Assembly: GCF_033971885.1 (NCBI RefSeq)
Contig: NZ_JALBUS010000012.1
Location: 1 to 62,466, forward strand
From: Absicoccus intestinalis
Lineage (GTDB): Bacteria; Bacillota_I; Bacilli_A; Erysipelotrichales; Erysipelotrichaceae
Reading direction: 5' to 3'
Length of the DNA stretch: 62,466 nt
The notes beneath the pieces were generated by a model. It made no database searches and was not told the origin of the DNA. It worked only from the letters and a program-made list of their open reading frames with translations. Both the position numbers and the translations under genes were made by a program. This document shows positions 32,901 to 41,079 of this stretch, piece by piece. Each line of letters starts with the position of its first letter. The stretch's first letter is position 1.

Positions 32901-34292
32901 TGGGAAAGCTTTACAATAGGTACCTTTGGCTAATTCTTCACGCAAAGCATTCCGTTCATCACGATGGATCATCTTGCCTTTTTCCATAAAGACATTGCCA
33001 TTCACATCGATGATATCATGCGCTAAACGATTGCCTTCGATACGTGCAATCGCATTGAGCTTTTTACGCAATTTGTAACGACCCGCCTTGGTCAGATCAT
33101 AACGTCGATGATCAAAGAATTTAGCGCGCATCAAAGAAACGGATGCAGATACAACAGCGACCTCATCACTTCTTTGGTTGCCATAGAAACTCAATAAAGC
33201 ACCTTGGGTCGTGGCTGTATTATCAGCGGAACGACTGTCTTTGGTATAATCATGAAGCAAAGTATTTTCAACTTCTTCATATTTCCCAAAAAAGGCTGTA
33301 TACAATAAGATATACAAGCTCATATAATCGCGTTTTTCGGTATCAACAGCTAAATAATCCGCCAATTCTGCTTCTACTTTTGCTAGCTTTTCTTCTGCTT
33401 GTTCCAATGTCGATTCTAAAGAAGCTAATTTTGCTTCAGCATTCGCATCTTTCGATTTTCCATCACGAATACGTTTTGCCAATGCATCATGTTCTTTCGC
33501 AATCGCATTCTTTTCACTTTCATATTCATCACGTTTCGCAATTAAAGATTCTTTGGGTTTGGATGGGAATCGACGACCCATGGCCGCTAAGAAAGTTTCC
33601 AATTGCGTCGTATCATTGGGATCATCGATATCGCCTAAGTTAAAAGACATACCAATGGCTTTGAACAAAATAGAGAATAAGATCTTACGACGACGATCGA
33701 TCGATACATTGATCAAACGACCATTCGTTGATTTCTTTTGTTCTGTCATAAATTCCAACCAAGTACCACGACTTGGAATCAATTCACAGGCATAATTTTG
33801 TTTACCACTTTTTTCATCTTCATTTTGCGAAAAATAAGCGCCTGGAGAACGAACGATTTGTGATACGATAACACGTTCTGCACCATTGATGATGAATGTA
33901 CCTGTTTCGGTCATCAATGGAAAATCGCCTAAATATACTTCTTCGGTCTTCGTTACGATTTCACCCGTTGTGGAATCGGTAATTTCCAGTTCCATGTCGG
34001 CATACAAAGGTGCGGCATAGTTGCACTCTCTATACATGGACTCCTCTTTGTCATATTTTGGTTTATCAAAATGATAACGCAAAAAATTCAATTTAATATT
34101 CTTACCATAGTTTTCGATTGGATAAATTTCTTCAAAAACTTCTTTAATCCCCTCTTTTGTGAACCATTCAAAAGAGTCTGTCTGGATTTCGACAAGGTTT
34201 GGTAATTCTAACTTACCACTTACTTTGGAATAATCGCGGCGCTGCGCTTTTTTGCCACATGCCACAACACGATACGCTTTGCTAGTCTCCAT
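29916..34292 (-). CDS. rpoB: RNA polymerase beta subunit with lineage-specific insertion, 1458 aa
   Basis: Canonical beta motifs are present: the rifampicin region (LSQFMDQQNPLAELTNKRR), IGLINNLTTYAKINEYGFI and the C-terminal GGKAQNGGQRFGEMEVWALE. The protein is about 250 residues longer than the usual Firmicutes subunit. Residues about 245-315 form a charged coiled coil (KESLIAKRDEYESEK to KLAKVEAELADY) in the beta lobe region, and the segment between about residues 400 and 620 is also extended. The start is ATG 34292 with AAGGAAGG 5 nt upstream, rather than TTG 34322. The gene has its own promoter and is not preceded by rplJL. Confidence 0.97.
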   Translation of the reverse strand: METSKAYRVVACGKKAQRRDYSKVSGKLELPNLVEIQTDSFEWFTKEGIKEVFEEIYPIENYGKNIKLNFLRYHFDKPKYDKEESMYRECNYAAPLYADMELEITDSTTGEIVTKTEEVYLGDFPLMTETGTFIINGAERVIVSQIVRSPGAYFSQNEDEKSGKQNYACELIPSRGTWLEFMTEQKKSTNGRLINVSIDRRRKILFSILFKAIGMSFNLGDIDDPNDTTQLETFLAAMGRRFPSKPKESLIAKRDEYESEKNAIAKEHDALAKRIRDGKSKDANAEAKLASLESTLEQAEEKLAKVEAELADYLAVDTEKRDYMSLYILLYTAFFGKYEEVENTLLHDYTKDSRSADNTATTQGALLSFYGNQRSDEVAVVSASVSLMRAKFFDHRRYDLTKAGRYKLRKKLNAIARIEGNRLAHDIIDVNGNVFMEKGKMIHRDERNALREELAKGTYCKAFPFRTEFHEADIVSIPTSYNTGLVGRILADDITAGDIFFEQGTVLTQVDVDALKGAVEEVPIYAGLIAQPVQLTAENCEAVLDYGQYLYHLGRLTNAQSLDVVDDDMELVIDRYDINGRDISTGKEDAARLDADTKAMIASRVANEELTLWIVGACVQEVYVLDEDDHEIKIIGNDPFANMHTITIPDMYAFFGYNLNVMDGIGSTDDIDMLGNRRIRSVGELIQNQFRIGLSRMERVVHDRMSIQELESLTPRKLTNIRPLTAAIKEFFSSSQLSQFMDQQNPLAELTNKRRISALGPGGLTRDRAGFEVRDVHSSHYGRICPIETPEGPNIGLINNLTTYAKINEYGFIQTPYRKVNKDGTVSEDAVYLSADEEADYIIAQANEVRDGRLINEKVVARKAGDTIIANREDVELADVSPKQIVSVATACVPFLENDDASRALMGANMQRQAVPLLNPHSPYVGTGMEYKIAKDSGVGIVAKEDGVVKYVDSLRIVVTNKDGLDHTYQLRKFARSNASTCINQHPIVEVGEEVEKGDILADGPSMQNGELALGQNVVIAYSTWYGYNYEDAIIMSERMVRDDVYTSVHIEEYDIDCRDTKLGPEEITRDIPNVGEKAVAKLDENGIIMIGAEVKEGDILVGKVTPKGQSEVSPEEKLLLAIFGEKSREVRDNSLKVPHGGAGIVHSIRVFKRGDGSELPPGVNTRVKVYIVQKRKISEGDKMSGRHGNKGVISRILPIEDMPFTGDGQPIDVILNPFGVPSRMNIGQILEIHLGYAARKLGGIKFSTPVFDGVSNEELLDVMKEASMTKDGKQVLYDGLTGEPFDERISVGVMYMIKLAHMVDDKLHARATGPYSLVTQQPLGGKAQNGGQRFGEMEVWALEAYGAAHTLQEILTIKSDDIQGRIKTYEAIIKGKDIPEPGVPESFRVLMHEMQGLAIDIRCLDENGQEVDITTEDDDDDVPAPKKVEPVVEEEKDELVNDMEETETKEEDQEADE

Positions 34293-34361
34293 GCATGCCT
34301 TCCTTTCATTGACAATATCCAAAAGGGCATAGTACCCCTAAGGAATCTTATGCAATTTATT

Positions 34362-34390
34362 ATATTACCCGAAATGCAAGAAAAATGCAA
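34362..34390 (-). promoter_or_regulatory. Promoter of rpoBC
   Basis: Minus strand: -35 TTGCAT (34385-34390), 17-bp spacer, -10 TAATAT (34362-34367). It leaves a leader of about 65 nt before rpoB. Confidence 0.75.
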
Positions 34391-34397
34391 CTCCAAT

Positions 34398-34432
34398 TAA
34401 AAAAGTTCATGCTTTTTGACAAGCACGAACCA
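34398..34432 (-). terminator. Terminator upstream of rpoB
   Basis: Stem GTTCGTGCTT/AAGCATGAAC (minus strand) followed by TTTTTT; it contains the stop of the 34407 gene and separates it from the rpoBC promoter. Confidence 0.75.
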
Positions 34433-34886
34433 TATCATCCAATTGTTCCAAGCTCGCATGCGGATCTTCGACCAAAGCGATCGCATGACGCATCAAATGT
34501 TGATAGTTGGCATCCGTTTGAAATTTTTTCGTATCAATATGTTCAACCAACTCATACAATTCCGTTCGTAAGCTATCGATCTCATAGGCAAGATCAACCT
34601 CATCCATCAAATCCCGCAAGGACCAATGGATGTTTTCTGGCGTATTTTGAGCCACTCGACCGATATAAATGCCCTCTTCTTGTAACGATCGGGCCAATAA
34701 AGACGCATCTTCTTCATATATATAGAGAAATGGCGGTCGCTTCCCTTTGGATGTGGTTGGATGATGCATCAATTCCTCCATGGTCTTTGAACATTCTTGA
34801 TCTCCCACCACATGATATTCCATGCCTGTCTTTTGTATCACATCGATTATTTTTGGATCTGCTGTACCTAAATAAATCAATACCAT
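34407..34886 (-). CDS. Hypothetical protein, 159 aa
   Basis: A soluble protein with a Rossmann-like first half (MVLIYLGTADPKIIDVIQKT) and a helical second half (LRTELYELVEHIDTKKF). The first part recalls DUF3783-type proteins of Firmicutes, but I am not sure. Start ATG 34886 has AAAGGAG 10 nt upstream; the frame open to 34916 adds no conserved residues. It lies where rplL would be in most genomes, but is separated from rpoB by a terminator. Confidence 0.6.
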   Translation of the reverse strand: MVLIYLGTADPKIIDVIQKTGMEYHVVGDQECSKTMEELMHHPTTSKGKRPPFLYIYEEDASLLARSLQEEGIYIGRVAQNTPENIHWSLRDLMDEVDLAYEIDSLRTELYELVEHIDTKKFQTDANYQHLMRHAIALVEDPHASLEQLDDMVRACQKA

Positions 34887-34941
34887 TTTTGACACACTCC
34901 TTTTTAGACTATACAATACTACTATTCACAGGAGAAATAAA

Positions 34942-35652
34942 ATGAAAAAAATATTCACATGCTTGCTTGTCTGTGTACTTTCTTTGAGTCTTGTTGGATG
35001 TTCTTCATCAAAGAACAATGATGATATTTTGCGTTTCTTCGATGCGTTCCATCATACCTTGGATGCCAAATCTGCCCATGTGAGTGGATCACTTGATATG
35101 AAAAACAACAAGAACACTTCAAAAATCAAAGTCGATGCTGCCTTGATCCAAGAAAACAAAATTCAATTGGCTTTACGGCTTGGTTTGGAATCCAATGAAA
35201 ACACCGCCAATGATTTCATCGATTTTTATATCAAAGATGGCAAGACCTATTTAAAAAATCAAGGAACAACTTCACAAAGTGTTGCTTCCAAGATTGGGAT
35301 CGAAGATGGCAAGCGCTTATCTTCCATCGATCCATTTTTAAATTATTCCGATGAAGAATTAGAAAGTTTCTTTACGGCCAGTTCAAGAAAAGGCAACACC
35401 TATTCATTTACGATCGATCCGGATCAATTATCCCAGCTCTTTGATAATCTTGGTTCGGCCAATGTATCCGAAGCCAATCTGGAAGCTACTTTATCCAAAA
35501 AGCACATCACCCATTTAAAACTCTATGCCAAAGGAACAATGTCCGTTTCTTCCAAGAAAACCAATACGTTTGAATTTACTTTGAATGTACAAATCAAAGA
35601 TTTCAACCAAGTCAAAGAAGTAACGTATCCAAATGATCTCGATTCCTATTAA
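34942..35652 (+). CDS. Lipoprotein, LppX/LolA-like fold possible, 236 aa
   Basis: A signal peptide with lipobox (LSLVGC at residues 15-20) followed by a soluble strand-rich domain (SAHVSGSLDMKNNKN, IKVDAALIQENKIQLALRLG). Alternating strands with repeated KxK patterns resemble small Gram-positive lipoproteins of unknown role. ATG 34942 has AGGAG upstream. It is a single gene followed by a bidirectional terminator. Function unknown. Confidence 0.7.
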   Translation: MKKIFTCLLVCVLSLSLVGCSSSKNNDDILRFFDAFHHTLDAKSAHVSGSLDMKNNKNTSKIKVDAALIQENKIQLALRLGLESNENTANDFIDFYIKDGKTYLKNQGTTSQSVASKIGIEDGKRLSSIDPFLNYSDEELESFFTASSRKGNTYSFTIDPDQLSQLFDNLGSANVSEANLEATLSKKHITHLKLYAKGTMSVSSKKTNTFEFTLNVQIKDFNQVKEVTYPNDLDSY

Positions 35653-35685
35653 AAAACTGCTCGGCCCATGACCGAACAGTTTTTT
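35651..35685. terminator. Bidirectional terminator
   Basis: AAAAAACTG (35651-35659) with CAGTTTTTT (35677-35685) and inner TCGG/CCGA. It serves the lipoprotein gene and the convergent liv operon. Confidence 0.9.
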
Positions 35686-36328
35686 ATTGATTACTAATTT
35701 GTTCCAATACCTCATAACCAGCGTCTTCCAATGCTTTACATAAAAGCGTTGGATCTGAAGCATCACAACGAATCACGATATTGGCAACATCCCCACTATG
35801 AGAATATACACCAATATTGGAAATGTTTACATGTTGAGCTACAAAGATCTTTGATAGATTGCCAATCGCACCGATCTCATCTTTGACACCAACGGTGATA
35901 CGCGAACCTTTCTTTCCCCAACCCAACATGTTCAAGAAACAAGTAAACACATCATTTTGTGTCAATATACCCGTTACTTTATGATCTTTATCCACAACCG
36001 GTAAACAACCAATATCATGTTTCAACATCCGATCGGTGGCATCTTCCATCAAATCATCTTCATTCGCAAAGATCACATCTTTGATCATGACGGAACGAAC
36101 CGTTGTCTTGGACAATAAATAATTCAATTCATAAATGCTTAAGCTGGTTGCCTGTGTACCCGAATTTGAGATCATTCCTTCGGTGATCAAACCAATCAAT
36201 TGACCATTTTTCACAACGGGTACACGGTGGATATGTTTCGTATTCATCAAGTCGATGATTTCCGAAATCGTTGCATCACTTTCCGTACAAATGACATCGC
36301 TTGTCATGAAATCTTTTACTTTAAACAT
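35684..36328 (-). CDS. CBS-pair and ACT domain protein (AcuB-like), 214 aa
   Basis: Two CBS motifs (MTSDVICTESDATISEIIDL, HRVPVVKNGQLIGLIT; then MIKDVIFANEDDLMEDA, GCLPVVDKDHKVTGILT) followed by a C-terminal ACT-like domain (ITVGVKDEIGAIGNLSKIF). CBS pairs bind adenine nucleotides and ACT domains bind amino acids, so a sensor role for branched-chain amino-acid transport is plausible. The gene starts 1 bp after livF and is the last of the liv operon. Confidence 0.85.
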   Translation of the reverse strand: MFKVKDFMTSDVICTESDATISEIIDLMNTKHIHRVPVVKNGQLIGLITEGMISNSGTQATSLSIYELNYLLSKTTVRSVMIKDVIFANEDDLMEDATDRMLKHDIGCLPVVDKDHKVTGILTQNDVFTCFLNMLGWGKKGSRITVGVKDEIGAIGNLSKIFVAQHVNISNIGVYSHSGDVANIVIRCDASDPTLLCKALEDAGYEVLEQISNQ

Positions 36329-36329
36329 C

Positions 36330-37040
36330 TTATCCTCCTAAATATGCTTTTTGAACATTTGGACTATTCAATAATTCTTTTCCAGTTCCTTCCAAGACAA
36401 TATTTCCTGTTTCCAATACATAGGCCTTATCCGCAATGGATAATGCCATTTTGGCATTTTGTTCGATCAATAAGATGGTCGTCCCATTGCGATTGATTTC
36501 TTCAATAATGGAAAAGATCTCTTTAACTAAAATAGGCGCTAATCCCATGCTCGGTTCATCCAATAATAATAGTTTTGGTTTTGCCATCAAGGCCCGTGCC
36601 ATCGCGAGCATTTGTTGTTCACCACCCGATAGTGTGGCCGCATCCTGGCTCGTACGTTCATTTAAGATAGGAAACAATTCGTAACAACGCTTCAGATCCT
36701 TTTGGATTCCGTCTTTATCTTTACGCAAGAAAGCTCCCATCATCAAATTTTCATAAACCGTCATACCCGTGAAGATACGACGTCCTTCGGGTACTTGCAC
36801 CAATCCTTTTTCAACAATATTTTTCGGCTTTGTTTTAGTGATGTCTTCTCCTAAAAATTGGATCGTACCACTGCTCTTTTTCACAATACCACTGATGGCA
36901 TGCAACATCGTCGTTTTTCCCGCTCCGTTGGCACCAATCAAAGAGACGATCTTTCCTTGTTCGACTTGCATGGTCACACCTTTCAAGGCTTCGATAACGC
37001 CATAGTGTACGTGAAGATCCTGAACTTCAAGCATGGACAT
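36330..37040 (-). CDS. livF: Branched-chain amino-acid ABC transporter ATPase, 236 aa
   Basis: Walker A GANGAGKTT, signature LSGGEQQMLAMARAL, Walker B LLLDEPSMGLAP, and the LivF-type tail (VLEGTGKELLNSPNVQKAYLGG). It pairs with LivG to drive import of Leu/Ile/Val. Start ATG 37040 has GGGGAGG upstream and lies 1 bp after livG. Confidence 0.93.
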   Translation of the reverse strand: MSMLEVQDLHVHYGVIEALKGVTMQVEQGKIVSLIGANGAGKTTMLHAISGIVKKSSGTIQFLGEDITKTKPKNIVEKGLVQVPEGRRIFTGMTVYENLMMGAFLRKDKDGIQKDLKRCYELFPILNERTSQDAATLSGGEQQMLAMARALMAKPKLLLLDEPSMGLAPILVKEIFSIIEEINRNGTTILLIEQNAKMALSIADKAYVLETGNIVLEGTGKELLNSPNVQKAYLGG

Positions 37041-37041
37041 A

Positions 37042-37824
37042 CTACATTTCCTCCCCTAAATAGGCTTTGATCACAAATGGATCTTTTTGGATTTCTTCCG
37101 GTGTACCCGAAGCAATCAATTTCCCATAATTTAACACATAGATCCGTTCACAAATGGACATGACCAAGGACATATCGTGTTCGATCAAAATAACAGTCAA
37201 TTTGTATTTATCCCGTACGTGATGAATCAGTTGCGTAAGTTCCGTCGTTTCTTGTGGGTTCATACCAGCTGCTGGCTCATCCAAATATAAGATTCGTGGT
37301 TGGATGGCAAGAGCCCGTGCAATTTCCAATCGCCGCTGTTCACCATAAGGTAAATTAGTAGCCATTTCATTTCGTTTGCCATACAAACCAACTTCCTTCA
37401 ATAAATCACAGGCTTTTTCTTCTACCCATTTTTCTTCGGAATAATAAATAGGCAATCGTAAAATGGCAGCAATCGTTCCATAACGAATATTCTTATGCAT
37501 TGCCACTTTTACATTTTCCAACACCGTCATCGTTTTGAACAAACGAATGTTCTGGAACGTACGAGCCACACCTAGACCCGTGATCTTATAAGGTTTTAAA
37601 CCACCAATTTGAATTTGTTGGTTATCTTTGGTCAATTCGATCAAACCCGAGCTTGGTTCATAGACACCGGTCAACAAATTGAACAAAGTGGTTTTTCCTG
37701 CCCCATTAGGCCCAATCAAACCAATCAGTTCCCCTTCTTTAATTTCCATATTGACATTGGAGACTGCACAAAGTCCACCAAAGTTCTTTGTCAGGTTCTT
37801 GACCTCAAGGATCGTTTCTGCCAT
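37042..37824 (-). CDS. livG: Branched-chain amino-acid ABC transporter ATPase, 260 aa
   Basis: Walker A GPNGAGKTT, signature LPYGEQRRLEIARAL, Walker B LYLDEPAAGMNP and the LivG hallmark GVARTFQNIRLFKTMTV. The start codon overlaps the livM stop (TAATG). It is the second ATPase of the transporter. Confidence 0.93.
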   Translation of the reverse strand: MAETILEVKNLTKNFGGLCAVSNVNMEIKEGELIGLIGPNGAGKTTLFNLLTGVYEPSSGLIELTKDNQQIQIGGLKPYKITGLGVARTFQNIRLFKTMTVLENVKVAMHKNIRYGTIAAILRLPIYYSEEKWVEEKACDLLKEVGLYGKRNEMATNLPYGEQRRLEIARALAIQPRILYLDEPAAGMNPQETTELTQLIHHVRDKYKLTVILIEHDMSLVMSICERIYVLNYGKLIASGTPEEIQKDPFVIKAYLGEEM

Positions 37825-38771
37825 TAGTCATTCCCCTTTCGTTCTAATAATTTCTTAAATGAAAATTCGCGATTTCCTAAGATACCTTGTGGACGGAAAA
37901 TCATGATACAAATCAAAGCGACACCATAGATGATCATGCGAAGTTCAGCAAAGTTTTGTAGGAACATATTCAAAAGACCAATCGCAATGGCGGCAATGAC
38001 ACTGGATGTCATAGATCCCAAACCACCAAAGACGACCATAACCAAAATGTCGATGGATTTATTAAAGTTAAATTGCGTTGGTTTGATGATGTAGTAGTTA
38101 CAAGCAAAAAGTGCACCAGCCAGACTAGCTAACAAAGCACCAATCACAAAGGCTAAAACTTTATATTTTGTCGTATTGATTCCCATCGCTTCCGAAGCAA
38201 TTTCGTCTTCGCGAATGGAAAGACAGGCACGTCCAGGTGCACTGCGTGTAAAGTTACAAACAACCAATAGCGTAATGACAACACCTAAATAGAGTAAAGG
38301 CCAAGTTGTCAGCTTGGGAATACCGCTTAAGCCCGCTGCACCATTGGTGATCTTCATATTTTGGGCCATGATTCGTACGATTTCGGCAAACCCTAAAGTG
38401 GCAATGGCTAAATAGTCACCGCGCAAACGGAGTGTTGGCACCGATACGATGATGGCAAGAACAGCAGAAAGCACAAAACCAACCAGGATTCCAATGATCA
38501 AGCCGCCTGTGGTGGGCATCATCTTGGTGATGATACCAGCACTATATGCACCAACACACATAAAACCGGCATGTCCCAAGGAGAACTGACCACAAATACC
38601 AATGATCAAATTCAAGGAAACAGCTAACATGATATTGATACAAATATCGTAGAGCGTAACTTGATAGTATAAATTAATGATTCCTGTATTCATCAACAAC
38701 AAGATGATAAAATAGACCACAACCATTAAAACAGTCCACGCAAAATTAACTTTCGTGAATAGATTGCGCAC
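37824..38771 (-). CDS. livM: Branched-chain amino-acid ABC transporter permease, 315 aa
   Basis: A polytopic permease with LGHAGFMCVGAYSAGII near the N-terminus and the cytoplasmic ATPase-contact loop CLSIREDEIASEAMGINTTK. It is the partner of LivH in the membrane. It starts 3 bp after livH. Confidence 0.93.
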   Translation of the reverse strand: MRNLFTKVNFAWTVLMVVVYFIILLLMNTGIINLYYQVTLYDICINIMLAVSLNLIIGICGQFSLGHAGFMCVGAYSAGIITKMMPTTGGLIIGILVGFVLSAVLAIIVSVPTLRLRGDYLAIATLGFAEIVRIMAQNMKITNGAAGLSGIPKLTTWPLLYLGVVITLLVVCNFTRSAPGRACLSIREDEIASEAMGINTTKYKVLAFVIGALLASLAGALFACNYYIIKPTQFNFNKSIDILVMVVFGGLGSMTSSVIAAIAIGLLNMFLQNFAELRMIIYGVALICIMIFRPQGILGNREFSFKKLLERKGND

Positions 38772-38774
38772 GAT

Positions 38775-39674
38775 CTACACCTTCTCCCTATCGTTCTTGC
38801 CCAACAAACCTTCTGGTTTAATGATCAAGATCAAGATCAAAATGATATATACGATGGCATCTTTCCATAAACTGGATCCATAAGCAACAACCATCGTTTC
38901 CGCAATACCAACAAAGAAACCACCAAGCATAGCACCAGGAATACTGCCAATTCCACCAAAGACAGCGGCAATAAAGGCTTTAAGACCTGGCGTAAATCCC
39001 ATCAATGGATTCATGGTATTGTAGTAAACACCAACCAAGATACCAGCAACACCAGCTAAGGCGGAACCTAATAAGAAAGTAAAAGAAATCGTCGCATCCA
39101 CATTGATACCCATCAATTTAGCCGCATCTTCATCCACACTGACAGCACGCATAGCACGTCCCATCTTGGTCTTGGAAATAATAAATTGTAGAAGCAACAT
39201 CAATACGATCGTGATGATAAAAATAAAGATCTGCTCCGAAGTGATGCGAATGCTACCCAAATGGAACGATGTATCCGGCAATAATTGTGGGAATTTGATC
39301 GGTTCGGCCCCTACGACATATTGGGTCGTATATTCGATAAAATAAGATACACCAATGGCAGTGATCAATGCCGCAATACGTGTGGCATGACGCAAAGGTC
39401 GATAAGCAATCCGTTCAACGACCATACCTAGGACGCCACAAAAAACCATCGCCGCAATCAAGGCAATAAAGAATGTCCCGATACTTGGTCCAGATGTGTA
39501 ACCAAGCATGAGCGTTACCATATAAGCACAATAAGCACCAAGCATATAAATATCACCATGCGCAAAGTTGATCAACTTGATGATACCATAAACCATGGTA
39601 TAGCCTAAGGCTATCAAGGCATAAATACTACCGAGTGATAAACCATTGAGCAATTGTTGAATAAACTGGTTCAT
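38775..39674 (-). CDS. livH: Branched-chain amino-acid ABC transporter permease, 299 aa
   Basis: LivH-type permease: LNGLSLGSIYALIALGYTMV at the N-terminus, INFAHGDIYMLGAY and the loop MRAVSVDEDAAKLMGINVDA. About eight membrane segments. Preceded by GGAGG. It follows livJ after a hairpin that may lower expression relative to the binding protein. Confidence 0.93.
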   Translation of the reverse strand: MNQFIQQLLNGLSLGSIYALIALGYTMVYGIIKLINFAHGDIYMLGAYCAYMVTLMLGYTSGPSIGTFFIALIAAMVFCGVLGMVVERIAYRPLRHATRIAALITAIGVSYFIEYTTQYVVGAEPIKFPQLLPDTSFHLGSIRITSEQIFIFIITIVLMLLLQFIISKTKMGRAMRAVSVDEDAAKLMGINVDATISFTFLLGSALAGVAGILVGVYYNTMNPLMGFTPGLKAFIAAVFGGIGSIPGAMLGGFFVGIAETMVVAYGSSLWKDAIVYIILILILIIKPEGLLGKNDREKV

Positions 39675-39692
39675 AATTTCTCCTCCTTTTTA

Positions 39693-39717
39693 AAAGGGGA
39701 GCTTTGATCTCCCCTTT
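39693..39717 (-). promoter_or_regulatory. Intercistronic hairpin between livJ and livH
   Basis: A perfect 9-bp stem (AAAGGGGAG 39693-39701, CTCCCCTTT 39709-39717) without a real T run. It may protect the livJ mRNA 3' end or cause partial termination, giving more binding protein than permease. Confidence 0.6.
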
Positions 39718-39724
39718 ACATATC

Positions 39725-40897
39725 TTACTTATCTGGTGTAACTGGAACGGCTTCGGTTTGTTTACCATTGACTTGGTTAACGACCATGACTGCTTTCACT
39801 GGTGAGTGTTTCTTATCGAAAGTAAATGTACCTGTAACACCTGAGAACTTGATATTTTTAATTTGTTTCTGCAATTTTTCACCACCGGCACCGGATTTAT
39901 CCAATGCTTGTAAGACCAAATTCGTTGAATCATAAGCTAATGCCGAGAACATATTAGGATCTGTACCATATTCTTTATGATAAGCATCGATAAATTCCTT
40001 TAATTGATCAGAAGCATTGACCGTCGTATAGGCCGTTGTATAATACACATCATTCAAATTTTGTGCACCTGCTTGTTTAGCAAGAACTTCCGATTCAAAT
40101 CCATCTGCACCTAAGATCGTCGCATTGACACCTGCTTCTTTGGCTTGCTTGATGATCAAACCACATTCGGTATAATAACCCGCTAAATACATGACATCAA
40201 AATCTTGTTTTTGTACTTTCGTGATGATCGAAGCAAAATCTGTATCACCAGCATTGTACGATTCAGTAGCTACAACTTCACCACCATAGCTTTTGAACTT
40301 TTTCGTAAATGTATCCGCTAGACCTTTTCCATAGTCACTGACTTCGTTGATGACAACGGCACGTTTCTTGCCTAAATTCTGACTCGCAAATTTGGCCATC
40401 GCACTGGCTTGATACGAATCTTCGAAACATACACGGAATGCATAGTCATAGACTTTTCCGTCATTTTCCATAGCACCTTGTTGTGTTGCGGATGGCGAAA
40501 TAACAGGTACTTTATTATCGGTTGCGGTTTGATACGTCGCAATCGAAGCACTCGAAGTAGCTGGACCAATCAGAGCGGCTACACCATCTTCTGTGATTAG
40601 CTTCTGGGCTGCTTTGGTACTTTCAGCCGCATCACCTTTATCGTCTTGCGATTCATACTTGATCTTATATTTATGACCTTTTTTGGCATTGTATTGCTTG
40701 ATGGCCAATTTAGCACCGTTGTATTCGGCTTTACCATAGCTGGCAACACTACCTGTCAACTCAAAGTTCAAACCAAGTTTGACCGTATCCCCTTTCTTAT
40801 ACGTTTGTGCTTGCGCACCACTGCCACTTGAACAACCAGCTAACAAGCTTGTTGCCATAGCAGCACTTGCTAAAAGCTTAATAAATTTGCCTTTCAT
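39725..40897 (-). CDS. livJ: Branched-chain amino-acid-binding lipoprotein, 390 aa
   Basis: Signal peptide with lipobox (SLLAGC), then a type I periplasmic-binding fold: VKLGLNFELTGSVASYGKAE, IGPATSSASIATYQTATDNK, VPVISPSATQ and the C-terminal SGVTGTFTFDKKHSPVKAVM. It captures Leu/Ile/Val outside the cell. Start ATG 40897 has GGGAGG 7 nt upstream; the longer frame to 40945 runs into the promoter. First gene of the liv operon. Confidence 0.92.
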   Translation of the reverse strand: MKGKFIKLLASAAMATSLLAGCSSGSGAQAQTYKKGDTVKLGLNFELTGSVASYGKAEYNGAKLAIKQYNAKKGHKYKIKYESQDDKGDAAESTKAAQKLITEDGVAALIGPATSSASIATYQTATDNKVPVISPSATQQGAMENDGKVYDYAFRVCFEDSYQASAMAKFASQNLGKKRAVVINEVSDYGKGLADTFTKKFKSYGGEVVATESYNAGDTDFASIITKVQKQDFDVMYLAGYYTECGLIIKQAKEAGVNATILGADGFESEVLAKQAGAQNLNDVYYTTAYTTVNASDQLKEFIDAYHKEYGTDPNMFSALAYDSTNLVLQALDKSGAGGEKLQKQIKNIKFSGVTGTFTFDKKHSPVKAVMVVNQVNGKQTEAVPVTPDK

Positions 40898-40932
40898 CTT
40901 AGAGCCTCCCTCTCTCATAAAAATATACCAAA

Positions 40933-40961
40933 ATGATACAATCAATTTTCTGTGGTTTCAA
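40933..40961 (-). promoter_or_regulatory. Promoter of the liv operon
   Basis: Minus strand: -35 TTGAAA (40956-40961), 17-bp spacer, -10 TATCAT (40933-40938). Confidence 0.8.
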
Positions 40962-40964
40962 GCG

Positions 40965-41006
40965 TAAGACAATATTTTTCATTTATTTTCTGAAAATATT
41001 GTCTTA
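40965..41006. promoter_or_regulatory. 14-bp inverted repeat containing a CodY-box-like site
   Basis: TAAGACAATATTTT (40965-40978) and AAAATATTGTCTTA (40993-41006) are perfect inverted repeats 14 bp apart, directly upstream of the liv -35. Inside, TATTTTCTGAAAATA (40984-40998) matches 13 of 15 positions of the CodY consensus AATTTTCWGAAAATT. This suggests control by nutrient status. Confidence 0.55.
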
Positions 41007-41043
41007 TTTTTATCCATTTGGTCTATTAACACTTCCTCTTAAG

Positions 41044-41072
41044 TAAAAAAAACATCCTCCCCTAGGAGGATG
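41044..41072 (-). terminator. Terminator of the ispF-to-M50 operon
   Basis: Stem CATCCTCC (41053-41060) with GGAGGATG (41065-41072) and eight T residues on the minus strand. Confidence 0.9.
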
Positions 41073-41079
41073 CCTGCTT

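Noticed and set aside
34298..34340. L10-type leader regulating rpoB
   Set aside because: The short GGG/CCC hairpin in the leader is too weak, and no rplJL genes are present to make such a leader meaningful.
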